Shown here piece by piece: positions 42,719-53,749 of a stretch of DNA of 64,000 bases. The stretch is from contig NC_134087.1 in assembly GCF_000715075.1 (NCBI RefSeq), positions 158,521,436 to 158,585,435 on the forward strand. The letters run 5' to 3'. The position numbers and the translations under genes were made by a program. A model generated the notes under the pieces. It saw only the letters and a program-made list of their open reading frames with translations. It did not search any database and was not told the origin of the DNA. Position 1 is the stretch's first letter. Each line of letters opens with the position of its first letter. The stretch is from Nicotiana tabacum (lineage: Eukaryota > Streptophyta > Magnoliopsida > Solanales > Solanaceae).

Positions 42719-45157
42719 ACGGCTAGAACCTCCAAGACGGTTCCTCGGAAAGACGAGACTGCCTCTTCATCTCGAACATCTAAAGGGAAACCCAAAGTGA
42801 TACCCACCTTGGGACAATGTACTCCCACCGAGCTTGATATGTCGAAGGACTTTACCATCGATAAAACGGCATCCACACCGGGCCGATGTGAACATGTATC
42901 TCGATACATTAGTGTCGTGACCAACATAGGGACGGTAAAGAAAGACTGCCGATGGAGGGAGGCAGTGGAGGTGGAGATTCTCAGCCCTTATGAGAATATA
43001 ACTTATCACAAGGCTGGCTTCCTTCATGTATATACTTACCCGTTCACTTTGGGTCCTGTCAATCCCTCCAAAACCCCTTCCCCGGAGATAGATCCGGTTA
43101 TCCTCAATTTTTGTGACAAATATCAAGTGACGCTCGGTCAAATCTATCCTTCTTTCTAGAGGATAGTCTTGATGCTCCGACATTTCTCCGATGGGGTTGA
43201 GGGCGATACCTTTACCCTCAACCATTTGATCAGGCTGTACAACCCTCAATTTTATCGAGTCTTGATTAGGCTTCACCACTGATCCAAAAAATCATTTTTC
43301 TCGAGCATCGACGAGGATAAGGATCAAGGGTGGATGAGTAGGTTCATCCGGATGAAGACCTGGGACATCATTCCGGCTGGAAGGATGCCCTTCCCAGAGA
43401 AGTGGAACACACAGGCGTAAGAATTTTTTTTCCTCAGACATGTTTTGTGATTTTCTTTCCTTTCATTTGGAGAAATAACCTCCTTTTGGTTTCTGCAGCT
43501 ACCGCTTGGTATCCCGAAGCAATCTCGGATTTGCCGGGATGGATCGAGCGGTTGGACACTGCGTTCCCATATCTCGTTCGGTCATGGCCCGACCTGGATA
43601 AGAAGTGGTGGGTGGCCAAGAATCATGGTAAAGCTTCTTTGCCACCTATGTCTTAGATTTATGTTTCTCCCCGTATCCTTTGTGTTGATAAGTTACAATC
43701 ACTGCACTCGTGTAGGCCTTGGCAAGAATATGCAGATGAGGCCACCCCCTGGTGGCGAGATGGAGACTTTGGAGCTCGCCAAGGTCAAGAAAAGGAAAGG
43801 TAAGGTGGCTGCCGATCCTCCCATGATAAAGAAACCTAAATCACGCGAGCCTCGAGCCTTTACTAGGACCTCAACTTCAACTTCTGGAGCAAGCCCCGGT
43901 GCTGAGGATGAGGATGATGATAAGGATGAGGGCGAGTGCTGGTTGGCACGGAGGACGAGGTCGGGCACTGGAGCTTCGCAGGTGCCTCGACTGGAGGCTG
44001 CTGAATTGGGAATGACCGACTTAGATCGGTCCGGTGAATCGGAGACCCTCGAGGAGGGTGTCAATGTGATCCCGGATCCGATGACCGGATTTGATGCAAT
44101 TTCCGCTGGGCGGACCGTTGCCACTGATCCTGAAGGGTCGGGACCCAAAGGTTTTCAAGGTCAGGAGCTACCCCTCGGAGACATCGATGATATATGCGAT
44201 TTCAGTTTGGGCCCTCAGTTCTCGTCAGGGGAGCTAAGGGATGCTTAGGATCTGATTACTGCCAAAGCCGAGGATCCTCTCAAGGGGAGAGGCGCTTTTG
44301 GCAATATTCTCGATGATGTTAGTGAGAACATAGATATCAACGCTTTCGGTACCGCCAAGGCTGCAGAAAGGTTCCAGCAATAGGTGACAAATATTTTATG
44401 CATATTTCCTTTAGTCTCGAGCATTTTTTTCGTTCTTCTAACTCTTCTATTTTGCTGTAGTGTAAGGAGATGTATGATCATGACCTCTCCAGGCTTAATG
44501 AGGAGATTTCATGCCGTGAAAAGGAGCTTGAGAGGCTGACCTTGAGACTGCGAGAGTCAGAGGCTTACTCTGCCCGAAAGGAGAGAGAGTCAGGCGAGCT
44601 CCGGGCTGCTTTGGAGGGAGAATTCCAAGAAAAGGCTGCTCTTGCTGAGCATATACTTTGTTATGCATGAGTCCACCCTTTATTCCCATGATCTGATACT
44701 AACTGGCTTACCTTTCCACTTGCAGATCGGGCAAAGGGATTCGCTGATCGGGGAAAAGAATGCGGAGATCCTCAAACTGAGGGAACGAAATAGGGTGGTG
44801 GCCTCAGAGTTGGCATCGACCCATGATATTCTCTAAAATTCTTGAAAGGAGGTTGTTGCGCTGACCACAGTCAAGTCCTAGATCGAAGGAAAAGTTGCTA
44901 CTTATTTGCAGGATGTAGCCACAGCGAATCAAACAGCCCATAAGATTTTGATAGGGGCCGAGCTGAAACTGGCCCAAGCTATCGAGCATGCTAGAGCGAA
45001 GGCAAGGAGGGAAGCCTTGGAGGGGGTCGGAACCAGAGGTGTCGATCTTTCAGCCGAGATTGAGGAGGCCCGAGAGTTGGAGAGAAAGTCGGCGCTCTTG
45101 ATCGCTCCAGATGAGGATCCTGGAGATGGTTCGGATGATAGTGGCAATGAAGAGTAG
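42719..45157 (+). pseudogene. Copy B antisense gene 1, gypsy-type transposon domain plus coiled coil, multi-exon
   Basis: Where the start codon is expected the sequence is ACG (42719) followed by GCTAGAACC, so the start is probably lost by one change. Exon 1 (42719-~43416) encodes FHVYTYPFTLG-like sequence and NFCDKYQVTLGQIYPSF, again resembling PF04195. Exon 2 (43499-43627) has SDLPGWIERLD. Exon 3 (43716-~44383) is a basic then acidic low-complexity linker. Exons 4-5 (44461 onward) form a coiled coil ([20 protein letters not shown]) ending in an acidic tail (DEDPGDGSDDSGNEE) at 45157. Stops: TAG 43159, TGA 43281, TAG 44246 and others. The exon plan matches antisense gene 2, so the two look like an ancient tandem duplication. 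Function unknown. Confidence 0.8.
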
Positions 45158-45623
45158 GCCTTATGTCGCTTTTGCCCCCCCCTTTTTTTATTTTCTGTGC
45201 TTGTACTCCCGGGGGAATGAGTCTTGTAAAGTCATCCTTGTAAATATATTTTTGGCAATGCAAAAGGGTTTTTCTACCCCAAGTCTTTCCATTCTTTATA
45301 TCTCGTTGCTCTTGCGAAGTTATTCTTCGAACTTTAATATTAACTCTTTGGAGCCCATTCTTGGAGCAATCAGGACCCCTGAAATCGGGTCCTACATTGA
45401 AGTTAGGTTGATATCTTCTTACGATGCTTGTGACAGCAAAAAGCCCCTGAGGTCTCGACACCTTTTGACTTTCGTGGGGTAGCAACATTCATGCGATCTC
45501 ATAAAGGGAGCCCCGGGGTGATCCCAGGTGGTCCCGCCAGTACATTTCCCAAGGAAAACGTGGCGTTACCGTGGTCAGAAATAATTGGCCTTCTGGGTAG
45601 GCGAGCAACCTCTGCTTTGCCCC

Positions 45624-45630
45624 TATATAT
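45624..45630 (+). promoter_or_regulatory. TATA box of copy B antisense gene 2
   Basis: TATATAT in the context TGCCCCTATATATTCATTC, 149 bases upstream of the ATG at 45779. The 45158-45623 interval before it is noncoding, with an A/T-rich 3' UTR-like part of gene 1. Confidence 0.6.
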
Positions 45631-45778
45631 TCATTCATTTGCTTCTCCAATGAAGATTTTGCTACTCTGAGTAACTATTTCTTTCATAGAACTTGGCGCT
45701 TTGTGCTAGCTCTCCCGTCGTTTCAACTCATAATATTTTCCCAAATCTATATCCTCCTCTTCTTATTTTATCGTATCC

Positions 45779-47906
45779 ATGACTGCTACGTCAACATCCG
45801 CCCATCAAGGAGAGGGGAGTTCTGCCTCTGTTCCACGTCCGGTCGGTGGTACACCGCCGGTGCCCTGTGAGCGGGCCTCGAGGTGCTTTGTCTTGAGGAA
45901 AGACTTTACGTTGGAGAGACCTCCCAACATTCAAGGACATTGGGAGCACGCGTCGAGGTTCATCTCATCAATAGGGGAGAAACACCTTGAATGATCAGAA
46001 AAGACTGTGGATGGGGAGAAGGAGTGGTGCTATAAGTACCTTCCTCTGAGGAGAGCATCATGACCTATGTAGAGGGTTTTTTGAGCGTGTATATGCACAC
46101 TTTAACATTGGGTCCCCCTGACCGAGTCATCTTTGAGTTCTGTCGGAGATATCATGTTACCTAGGCGCAAGCTCACCCATCTCTTTGGAAGATAGTGCAG
46201 ACGATAAGATACTTTGCAGAGAAGGCCGGCCTCGAATTTACCCTCAGTCATCTTGTGAGGTTATATTGGCCACTACGCTATCGGGGTTTAATTACTCTGC
46301 AACATCGATCCACTCGGTCTCCTGCCGTTGTCAGTGAAGAGGACAAGGACCGAGGATGGATAGGCTGATTCGTTCAATCACGGACTCCTTGGTTATATCA
46401 TTCCTGGAGAGTTTCTGCGCTTTCCCGAGAAATGGAATTTCACACGTAAGTGTCATACCTGTATTTTTATCACTTTGTCTGGAGGTGGGCTCCATAACAA
46501 CATTTTTCTATTTTATTTATTGTAGCGACTCCTTGGTTGCCGAATGAGATCCCTAATTTGGCTGAGTGGTCTTATAAGCTGGCAGCTTATTCGACCTATG
46601 ATAAGCGCAGGTGGCGAGACCTGTCCAAGGGGAGATGGGAGGCAAAGCATCATGGTAGGAGCTTGGTGGCTTATTTTCCCCTAATTGTACTTTTCATTTT
46701 AGCGTACTAACTTAGCCGCGGCAGGTATTGGAGATTTTTCTGAGATGAGGTCGTGCCCTCTAGGTGAGGAGGAAAGATTGCCGACCTCGGGGTCGAGGGT
46801 CGACGATAAACGAAAAGGGTTTCCCGGGTGTGAGGAGGCTCTCAGTGGGGCGAGCCTTCTCAGCGGTTCAAAAGAGGCGATTCAACCGATCATCCAGTTT
46901 CGGAGGCCTCCGCTCTCAAAAAAAACTTTTTTCATTTCCGCTGCGGGTACTTCGAAGAGCGAGGAGCATGTAAAGGCTTCTTCTTTTCCTATCAAAGGCT
47001 CTTCGGGGGACACTAAGCCATCGGACATTGGCTCGGCCTTTGGTGAGGCTCAGCGGCTCGACTTTGTGGTAAGCTTCGGTAGTTGGTATAGGTTTATTCC
47101 GGTTTCACACCCTTCCTTTCTTATTGAATTTTCTTTTGTAGGCCTTTGACAGGCTTAAGTCCGAGATGCTTCGCTATGAAGCTAGGTTGTGGAAAGCTTC
47201 AAATAGGGAGAAATCCCTTAAGCTTCTTTATGCGAGAAAGGAACGCGAGCTGGTATCTCTGTGGTGTGAGGCGAATCAAAGCCGGAGCTGCTAGAGCTGC
47301 CTAGAGAGACATGTATCTTGAATTTCATGTTGACGTATACTCCTCCTTTCATTTTTGGAGATTAATGTTTCAATATTTCAGTTGGAGAGCAAAACAGAGT
47401 AGCTGGAGCGACTTTGGGGCGAAGTTGGCCGGGCCAAACGTGAGTTTAACGAGCTGCAAGCCCGTGTAGATGCCCAAGTTGCTTCCAAGGAGAGTGCTTT
47501 GGCTAAGGCTTCCACCCTTGATATGCGAATCAGGACAGCTCGTGCGAGTGATTCTGCACGGGCGAACATGATCACAAGGCTCGAGTCCAAGCTTTCAAAG
47601 GCGAAGGCCGAGGTGGTGAATGCTCGGGCCGAGGCTGTGATAAGAAGCACTAGGGCGGACTAAAAAGCAGCGGCCTATTTGAAGAGCACTGCCACTTCTA
47701 GAGCTGAGTTGAGGAGAACTCTTAGTCGTACGAGTAGCAGTAAAGAGTACGTAAAGTGCAAATCTCGGAGGGAAACTCTCGAGGAAATTCACGCCAGGGG
47801 TTTCAATCTTTTGGAAGAGATTTAATAAGCCAAGTCAGAGGAATATGACGCCAAGTTACTTCTGTCTGATGACGAAGATGGCGAGGATGGGGCTGTCGGG
47901 CCATAG
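45779..47906 (+). pseudogene. Copy B antisense gene 2, five exons, orthologous to the copy A antisense gene
   Basis: The ATG at 45779 (MTATSTSAHQGEGSSASVPR). Exon 1 ends at 46445 (FPEKWNFTH|GTAAGT). Exon 2 is 46526-46654, exon 3 46725-47068 (134-codon open stretch, RLPTSGSRVDDKRKGF), exon 4 from 47142 and exon 5 from 47382. All junctions are GT...AG and match those of the copy A gene in position and phase. The last exons are a long coiled coil (ASKESALAKASTLDMRIRTA) and an acidic tail (DDEDGEDGAVGP) ending at 47906. Stops: TGA at 45992 followed by a frame change, TAG in exon 4, and TAA and TAG in exon 5. The domain resembles PF04195 from memory. A nuclear or RNA-binding role would be guesswork. 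Confidence 0.82.
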
Positions 47907-50050
47907 TCCCCAAGGGGGAAGTTTATTTTCTTTCTTTATCTTTGTATATAGTGCTTTCACAGTATGCTGTAAATGGAGCTTGTATTTTATTACATGTATG
48001 TATAAGGGAGAAACCCCACGATTTTGTATCTTCCGGGTTTCTGTTTGCCGAGATTTTGGCCAGATCAGTTTGCCTTCGAGTTGGTAGGAATCCTTAGATT
48101 CGTGATATGGACATGGGGCTCATTAGGCTGGCTCATAGGCTCTTACGCACTTGGTCGATGCAACCATTTATGTGGGCCGGCATAATGGCTCTTACGCCTT
48201 GGGACGATGCAGCCCTTTAGTGTGGGCTAGCAACAATGGCTGTTACGCCTTGCTCTTAGGCATATTTAGTTAACTATTTTGGTTTCAGTCTCTGAATCGG
48301 GTTACGACTCGAGCTCATTTGACCCTCAAGTTTTCGGATTTGTGTGGGCTGGCGACAATGGCTCTTAGGCCTCAGGCTGATGCGGCCTTTAGTGTGGGTT
48401 GGAGACAATGGCTCTTATGACTTGGGTCGAAGCGAACTTTTATTGGCTTTATTTTTCCCTTGTTAAAGATTTTTTGAAATAATGTTTTGCCTACCTCTTC
48501 GACGGCTCGATAAAAACCTCGATTACGTGTCGTTATATGGCGATAATCGAGCACCTCGGGAGGTTTGGCTCAGAGGCTGAGTAGCTCAAAGCCTGTGATA
48601 TGGAGCTAACATGGTTGCAGCTCTTTTGCCTATGTCAAGGGTAGCCTGTTTAACCGGCTCTTTTCGAATTAGATTCGAAGTAATTCAAGGCCTGTGATTT
48701 TGTAGCGACAGTCGGGCGTCCCCGAGTCGTGTTAGTTTGGCTGGTACAGCCTTGTGACCGGAGTCATTTGTGTTCACCCAGAGTCTTTTCGTCCTGAGTG
48801 AAGTAGTTTCGGCATCTATATCGAGGGTATGCCTTTTTAGGGGTCTTACAAGTTCGATATATAGTTGAAACTTTGAGATCGGGTTTATGCTTTTAGTGAG
48901 GTCTTACAAGTTTTACATGCCTTTGAGGTCTTACAGTTTTACATGCCTTTGAGGTCTTACAGTTTTGGATACTTGGTACAAGTATTGTTCATGCCTTGCT
49001 TGAGGTCTTACAGATATTGTTGTTGCCTTATGTAGGTCTTATGAGACCAAGGCTGCCCACATGTGGCCTTACGACCTCAGGTTTTAATAAGTCGATGGAG
49101 GTGGCGCTTGACGGCAGTCCCCGAGTCGTTGAGGGTTTCTTGACTCGAGAGCCATTACTTGTAAACTTTGTATTGCCTCCTTGAGGGCTTATGATTTCGG
49201 AGATTCCGACCCTGAGGTCGTGCATTTTTTAAGAATTTGACGCCAGTCCCCGAGTGCTCGGGGCACTTTCGTCCTTGGAGACGTTTTGTGATTTTCATGT
49301 TGCCTTGTTGAGGGCTTATGGGTTTGGAGTTCCAACCCGGAGGTCGTTAAGGTATTGAATTATTGCCGCCAGTCCCCGAGTACTCGGGATGTTTTGTCGG
49401 AGGAGTCATTTTCTAGAGGTGCCAAGCTTCTTTTGGAGTGTGAGATGCCTTGATAAAAGATACTCTTCAATTACTTGGTACAAGTGTATATATTTTCGCC
49501 GTCGGGACCCGGCTAAACGGACACGGTTCATTCGACCGTTTGGCCCGGTACATCATTTTCCTATTGGGACCCCATTTGGCGTTTCTTGGCTTTTCCAAGT
49601 GGATGGCCTTACAGGGGGGATCTTTTACCCCCAGTGTTCGAGGCTGATTGTAAAAGAAGCCTTGAATACTTGTCGAGTCATCCTTAGGTAGCATGTGAAG
49701 GTTGCCTCATTAAAAACCTTGCCGGTAAAACTCTTTTCGGGATAAAAACTCGGTCGAAGGAAAAGAGTGCAACAGATGCTTTAAACCCTAAGATTTTGGG
49801 TTGGGTTAGAGCTTTGACTGCTTTGATCGGGCGCTTGCACAAAGGCTAGAACTAAATATAAAATGAAAAGGGAGATGTTATAGCTCAGTGGTGATGGCGC
49901 TCTTGAACCTTGGTATTCGTTTAGAGGACGCAGTACCGTCCTTTATTCAGATACAGCCGGGAGCATGTCTCGTGGTTGCTATCTTATTATCGGTTCATTT
50001 CATAGCCCCTCTGCTGGAGGAGACTTTGGTGTTTCAGCTAGTGGCAGCTA
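47907..50050. other. Copy B noncoding region between antisense gene 2 and gag
   Basis: Contains degenerate repeats around GGCTCTTACGCC (48120-48420) and short GAGGTCTTACAG units (48895-49020). These correspond in reverse to 31135-33324 of copy A. No coding sequence recognised; the protease region of copy A has no clear counterpart here. Confidence 0.7.
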
Positions 50051-50218
50051 TCTCAAAAGATCATGTGGATGACATGTTGCGGCTCGTCTACTTTGTTCTT
50101 TTTGGTTGTTTCCCTTTCTCGAAACTGATTTTTGTCTTGGTCGTTGAGGAATTCCCGAAGGTGACTTTTGACGAACAACCGAGTACTTCCTCTCGGAGTT
50201 GCCGACAATCCTCGGTCC

Positions 50219-51686
50219 TGTGTCCGTGCATGTTGTGAAATTCGCACACTAAGTTATGGTTCCTTTGTGAAGGATCCGATCGTACATGCCTAGGCCACCT
50301 GGCGTCCCTGATTTTGCTGATGGCGAACACGATGTCTGATATATCGACATTGAAGTTGTATTCTAATAAGCAAGGTGCCTCTGTTGGTCCTGCGTTCCTA
50401 TCGAATCTAACTCTGTTGAAGAGTCCCCGAAGATCCTATCCTCGATCGTTAGGAGGTGGGTTGCACCTCGGGGCATTCCTTCTATCTTCAGTTCGGCTGA
50501 TATCTATTTTTGTTTGGCTTTGCCTCTTTCGCCAGGAGCTTGCTTGGGTATACTGAGCCTGATGGGGCTCCTAGTTGGTCGTCTTCGACTGGTATCGGTT
50601 GTGGACGTCCGACTAGGTCATAGTGGGATACTCGACCAGATTCTGTTTCAACTGCTTTGAAGCCATCGAGCTTCGTTCATTCAGACCTTGAGTGAAGGCC
50701 TATACTGCCCAGTCATCAGAGACCGGTGGTAGTTCCATTATTTCCATTTAGAAGCGAGATACGAACTCTCGTAGCATTTCATTCTCCCTCTGCTTGATCT
50801 TGAACACGTCAGATTTTCTTGTTGCTACTTTGATGGTACCGGCATGTGCCTTTATGAAGGAGTCTGCCAGCATGGCAAACGAGTCTATGGAGTTAGGAGC
50901 TAGGTTGTGATACCACATCATGGCCCCATTCGAGAGTGTTTCCTCGAACTTCTTTAGTAAGACGGACTCGATCTCGTCATCTTTTATGTCGTTGCCCTTC
51001 ACTGCGCAAGTGTAAGCAGTAATGTGCTCATTGGGGTCCGAGGTTCCATTGTATTTCGGAAGCTCTGGCATTCTGAATTTCTATGGAATGGGTTTCGGGG
51101 CTGCTTCCTCTGGGAATGGTCTTTGTATGAACTTCTTCGAATCCACACCTTTCAGGACCGGGGGTGCGCCCGAAATTTGGTCGACCCTGGAGTTGTAGGT
51201 CTCGACCTTCTTCTCGTTGGCTTCTATCATTTTCTTGCCCGATTTGATCCTTCTGGTGAGGTCTTTGAGCATTTTTACGATGGCGGGATCGGTCATCGAT
51301 CAGTTATTGCTCGATCTCTCCCGTACCTGTTCGGCTGGGGGAGCTGTCCTTAGTGCTACCGTGCTGGGAGTTTTCTGGTGACTTTGTAGTTGAGCAATCA
51401 CTAGCTGTTGTGCCTGCAACATTTCAAAAATAACATGAAGGCTAACCTCTGGTTCTTCCCTAGCCGGGGTATCCTGAGCTTCCTGTCGGTCTTCTTGATG
51501 CACGCTCCTGTTAGTGTGGGAGCTTATGTCAACGTGTTGGGCGTCGCGTGGGACTGCGTCCACGGGGATTGGTTCTGGTGCATTCCTAGGGTTTCGTGGT
51601 GGCACACCAACTCCTGGAACAGCCACACCATTTTCTCTATGGTCCTCAAGATTGTGGTTTTCACCTCCATTCACTAAATTAGACAT
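50219..51686 (-). pseudogene. gag: Copy B gag, broken
   Basis: The ATG at 51686 (MSNLVNGGENHNLEDHREN) opens 128 codons. The next open segment includes DLTRRIKSGKKMIEANEKK (51081-51296). The capsid core follows with MPELPKYNGTSDPNEHITAY and MMWYHNLAPNSIDSFAMLAD (50748-51071). A nucleocapsid knuckle CEFHNMHGHRTEDC sits at about 50260-50219. It is better preserved than copy A gag but has a stop at 51298-51300, one before the capsid, and several after it. Motif order identifies Tat-lineage gag. Confidence 0.88.
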
Positions 51687-51784
51687 TCCGACCTGAAATC
51701 GAAGATCTTGGACAAGAGAAAATGTGTAAGATAACTTGTGTTATGTATTAAAACCAGCAAGAAAATAATCACTATTATTTTTAT

Positions 51785-51801
51785 CCCCGCGGTGGGCGCG
51801 A
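51785..51801 (-). other. Candidate primer-binding site of copy B
   Basis: The minus strand reads CGCGCCCACCGCGGGGA starting three bases after the LTR end, equivalent to the copy A site at 28801. Confidence 0.72.
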
Positions 51802-51804
51802 AAC

Positions 51805-52551
51805 TGTTTACCGTGAAAATGGTAATAACAATTAAATTTGATTATGGGATTCTAAAAATACGTAATCTATTTTTATGCTAGTTTGTTGAGCAGATGATGC
51901 TATGTATGTGAGACTTAGAGACGAAATGAGAGATAAGGAAAAAGTGATAACCAAACTGATAGGTCAATTATCGGTGACTCGAGCTTGTCGATTCGTGGCC
52001 TCGAGGTCGATTCCGAAGCTCGGCTGGGAGCTATCGAAGGTGGTCGAAGTATGACTAAGAGTTATATCAAAATCAACGAAGGCTCTTTATGACCAATGAT
52101 AAGTAATAAATGATGAACAATAATGAAGATAGTAAATAGAAGCAAAATATCAAGATAATTTGTTAGAAAGCAAAGAGAATGTTTTTGTATATTTCGTGTG
52201 GAGCAGCTGGAGCAACAGGGAGTTTACAAAATGACAAGGATCTCTTTTGTATAGGATGGGAATCCCAATATAGTACAAAGTGCATTAATTACAAAGATAA
52301 GGGGATGGGACAGCTAGATGGCACCCTGATTCAGGGCTAGGGTAGTCTACTAGGCTATGTCAGTCGTAGCCGTGTGCCTTGAGAACTCCCCATATCTATC
52401 ACAGCCGTGGTCAATATTGTCCCTAGGTCGAGCGTCGACGAACCTCGAGGGAGGAAACTTCGACCATAGCCTTGTAGCCTCGAGACTTCGAGATGGTCTT
52501 TTAAAGTGCCTCGATGACGAGAAATTGGACCCTCCGATTTCACCGTATATA
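51805..52551 (-). repeat. Copy B 5' LTR, 747 bp
   Basis: On the minus strand it runs from TATATACGG (TG mutated to TA) at 52551 to GGTAAACA at 51805. Length and sequence agree with the copy A LTRs. Confidence 0.92.
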
Positions 52552-53749
52552 AGCTTCAAGGATATGCAGACCGCACAATTATTGTGCGGTCGTAGAATGA
52601 AGCCATGTGGCCGCATACAGATTTGTGCGGTCCGCAGAAAAGGGCATGTGCTGTCGCACTCACTATTGTGTGGACTACAGAACAAGCAACTTGCGGCTGC
52701 AATCCAGAATTATGCGACCGCAGACCAAGCTCCTGCCAAGACTAAAGAAGAAGTGCGGACCGCACATGGAATTATACGGCCGTAGAACCTCTGAAAGGGC
52801 ATTTTTGTTTGAAATTTCTAGCGGTGAACAAATAGTCTTTTTTGACGAATTTAGGTTAAGTTTTGAATATCCAAACATCTATAGCCATTTTTCTTTACTG
52901 ATTTTAGTAACTTTAGCTTACTTTAGTGATTAAACAGTAGATTTTTGACTTTTAAACTTGCAATATGAGTTTAATTATCATTTCTTCTTTAAATTTCTTT
53001 ATTTTCATCTATGAGTAGCTAAAGTTTTAGCTAGGGTTGTGACCTAACCCTATTGTGGGTACCTAATGGGTGTTTGATTTAGGGCTTGTTTATGGTTGGG
53101 TGTGTAATATTTAGCCTAATTCTTGCTTTATTTGTAGAATAATGGTTGCAAATATTGATTCAATCCTATTTAACTTTGTCTCTACTTGAAAAAGAGAGAC
53201 TGAATCTAGGAAAACATGGCTAAAAAGAAATTGGGGTGAATTCAAGAAATTGATAGTTCCAATTAAATGGTTGAATCTAGAAATAGTAAAACCCGACTTG
53301 AGCATCTATCAACTATTTTGTGAATAACCCATTTGGACTTGAGAAAGCCAACCGAGGCAAAACCACTCTATTACCGAGAGGTATTGAGTGGGTAATTGTG
53401 TGTTGATTGCTATATTACGCCCGACCAACGAAACTCGCTCTAAAGCCCACAACCCGTTAGGCAACCACCTAGGTGGAAGTCACAACCCTAGATCTTTTAC
53501 AAACTTGAAAAATAACACCAAAAATATCATTCTCTAGTTTTGTATTTGAAAACAATAGCTTAATTTAGAAGTAGACAAAAATAACAAAGTATGTGAAAGT
53601 GCATTTGGACACATTATATGCTTAGTCCGAGTATATACCTAATTCCATCTACGCTCTTTGTGGATTCGATCCCGACTCCTAGTTGGGTAATTATAATTGC
53701 ATCTACCGCTTCATGACCCCAATTTTAGGTGTCAACTTGGGCAACATCA
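52552..53749 (+). repeat. Athila 3' LTR, 3' part, with GC-palindrome cluster
   Basis: After copy B, a cluster of dyads (GCAGACCGCACAATTATTGTGCGG and relatives, 52556-52790) like those in the Athila spacer is followed by typical Solanaceae Athila LTR sequence. The latter includes TTGTGGATTCGATCCCGACT near 53660 and the terminus GGGCAACATCA at 53749. Where this LTR begins is uncertain, because copy B and a probable deletion lie at its left side. Confidence 0.72.

Larger units (their letters stand above)
42107..52551 (-). mobile_element. Tat-type Ty3/gypsy element copy B, inverted relative to copy A
   Basis: Same family as copy A: LTR sequence, primer site, gag and antisense gene all correspond, but read on the minus strand. 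The 5' LTR is complete (51805-52551). The 3' LTR (42107-42397) keeps only its first ~290 bp, so no target duplication can be tested. Between gag (51686-50219) and the antisense genes there is no protease core, RT or integrase. It carries two tandem genes on the + strand, antisense to gag (42719-45157 and 45779-47906), each behind a TATA box. Confidence 0.9.
9494..53749 (+). mobile_element. Athila-type Ty3/gypsy element, host to the nested insertions
   Basis: The pieces, in order, are integrase (9494-10406), spacer and leader (10407-11481), env-like ORF (11482-12116 and 39108-40413), 3' UTR (40414-42106) and 3' LTR remainder (52552-53749). Lineage evidence is the integrase block [19 protein letters not shown], the post-pol string with GAGAGGCAACCCA near 10450, and an extra ORF after pol. 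The copia element (1-9493) sits in its integrase, the Ogre-like element (12117-39102) in its env-like ORF, and Tat copy B (42107-52551) near its 3' LTR. The 5' half is left of the window. The coordinates here include the inserted elements. Confidence 0.82.

Noticed and set aside
43699..44148. 149-codon minus-strand ORF opposite copy B antisense gene 1 exon 3
   Set aside because: Antisense shadow of an acidic low-complexity exon; not conserved in copy A.
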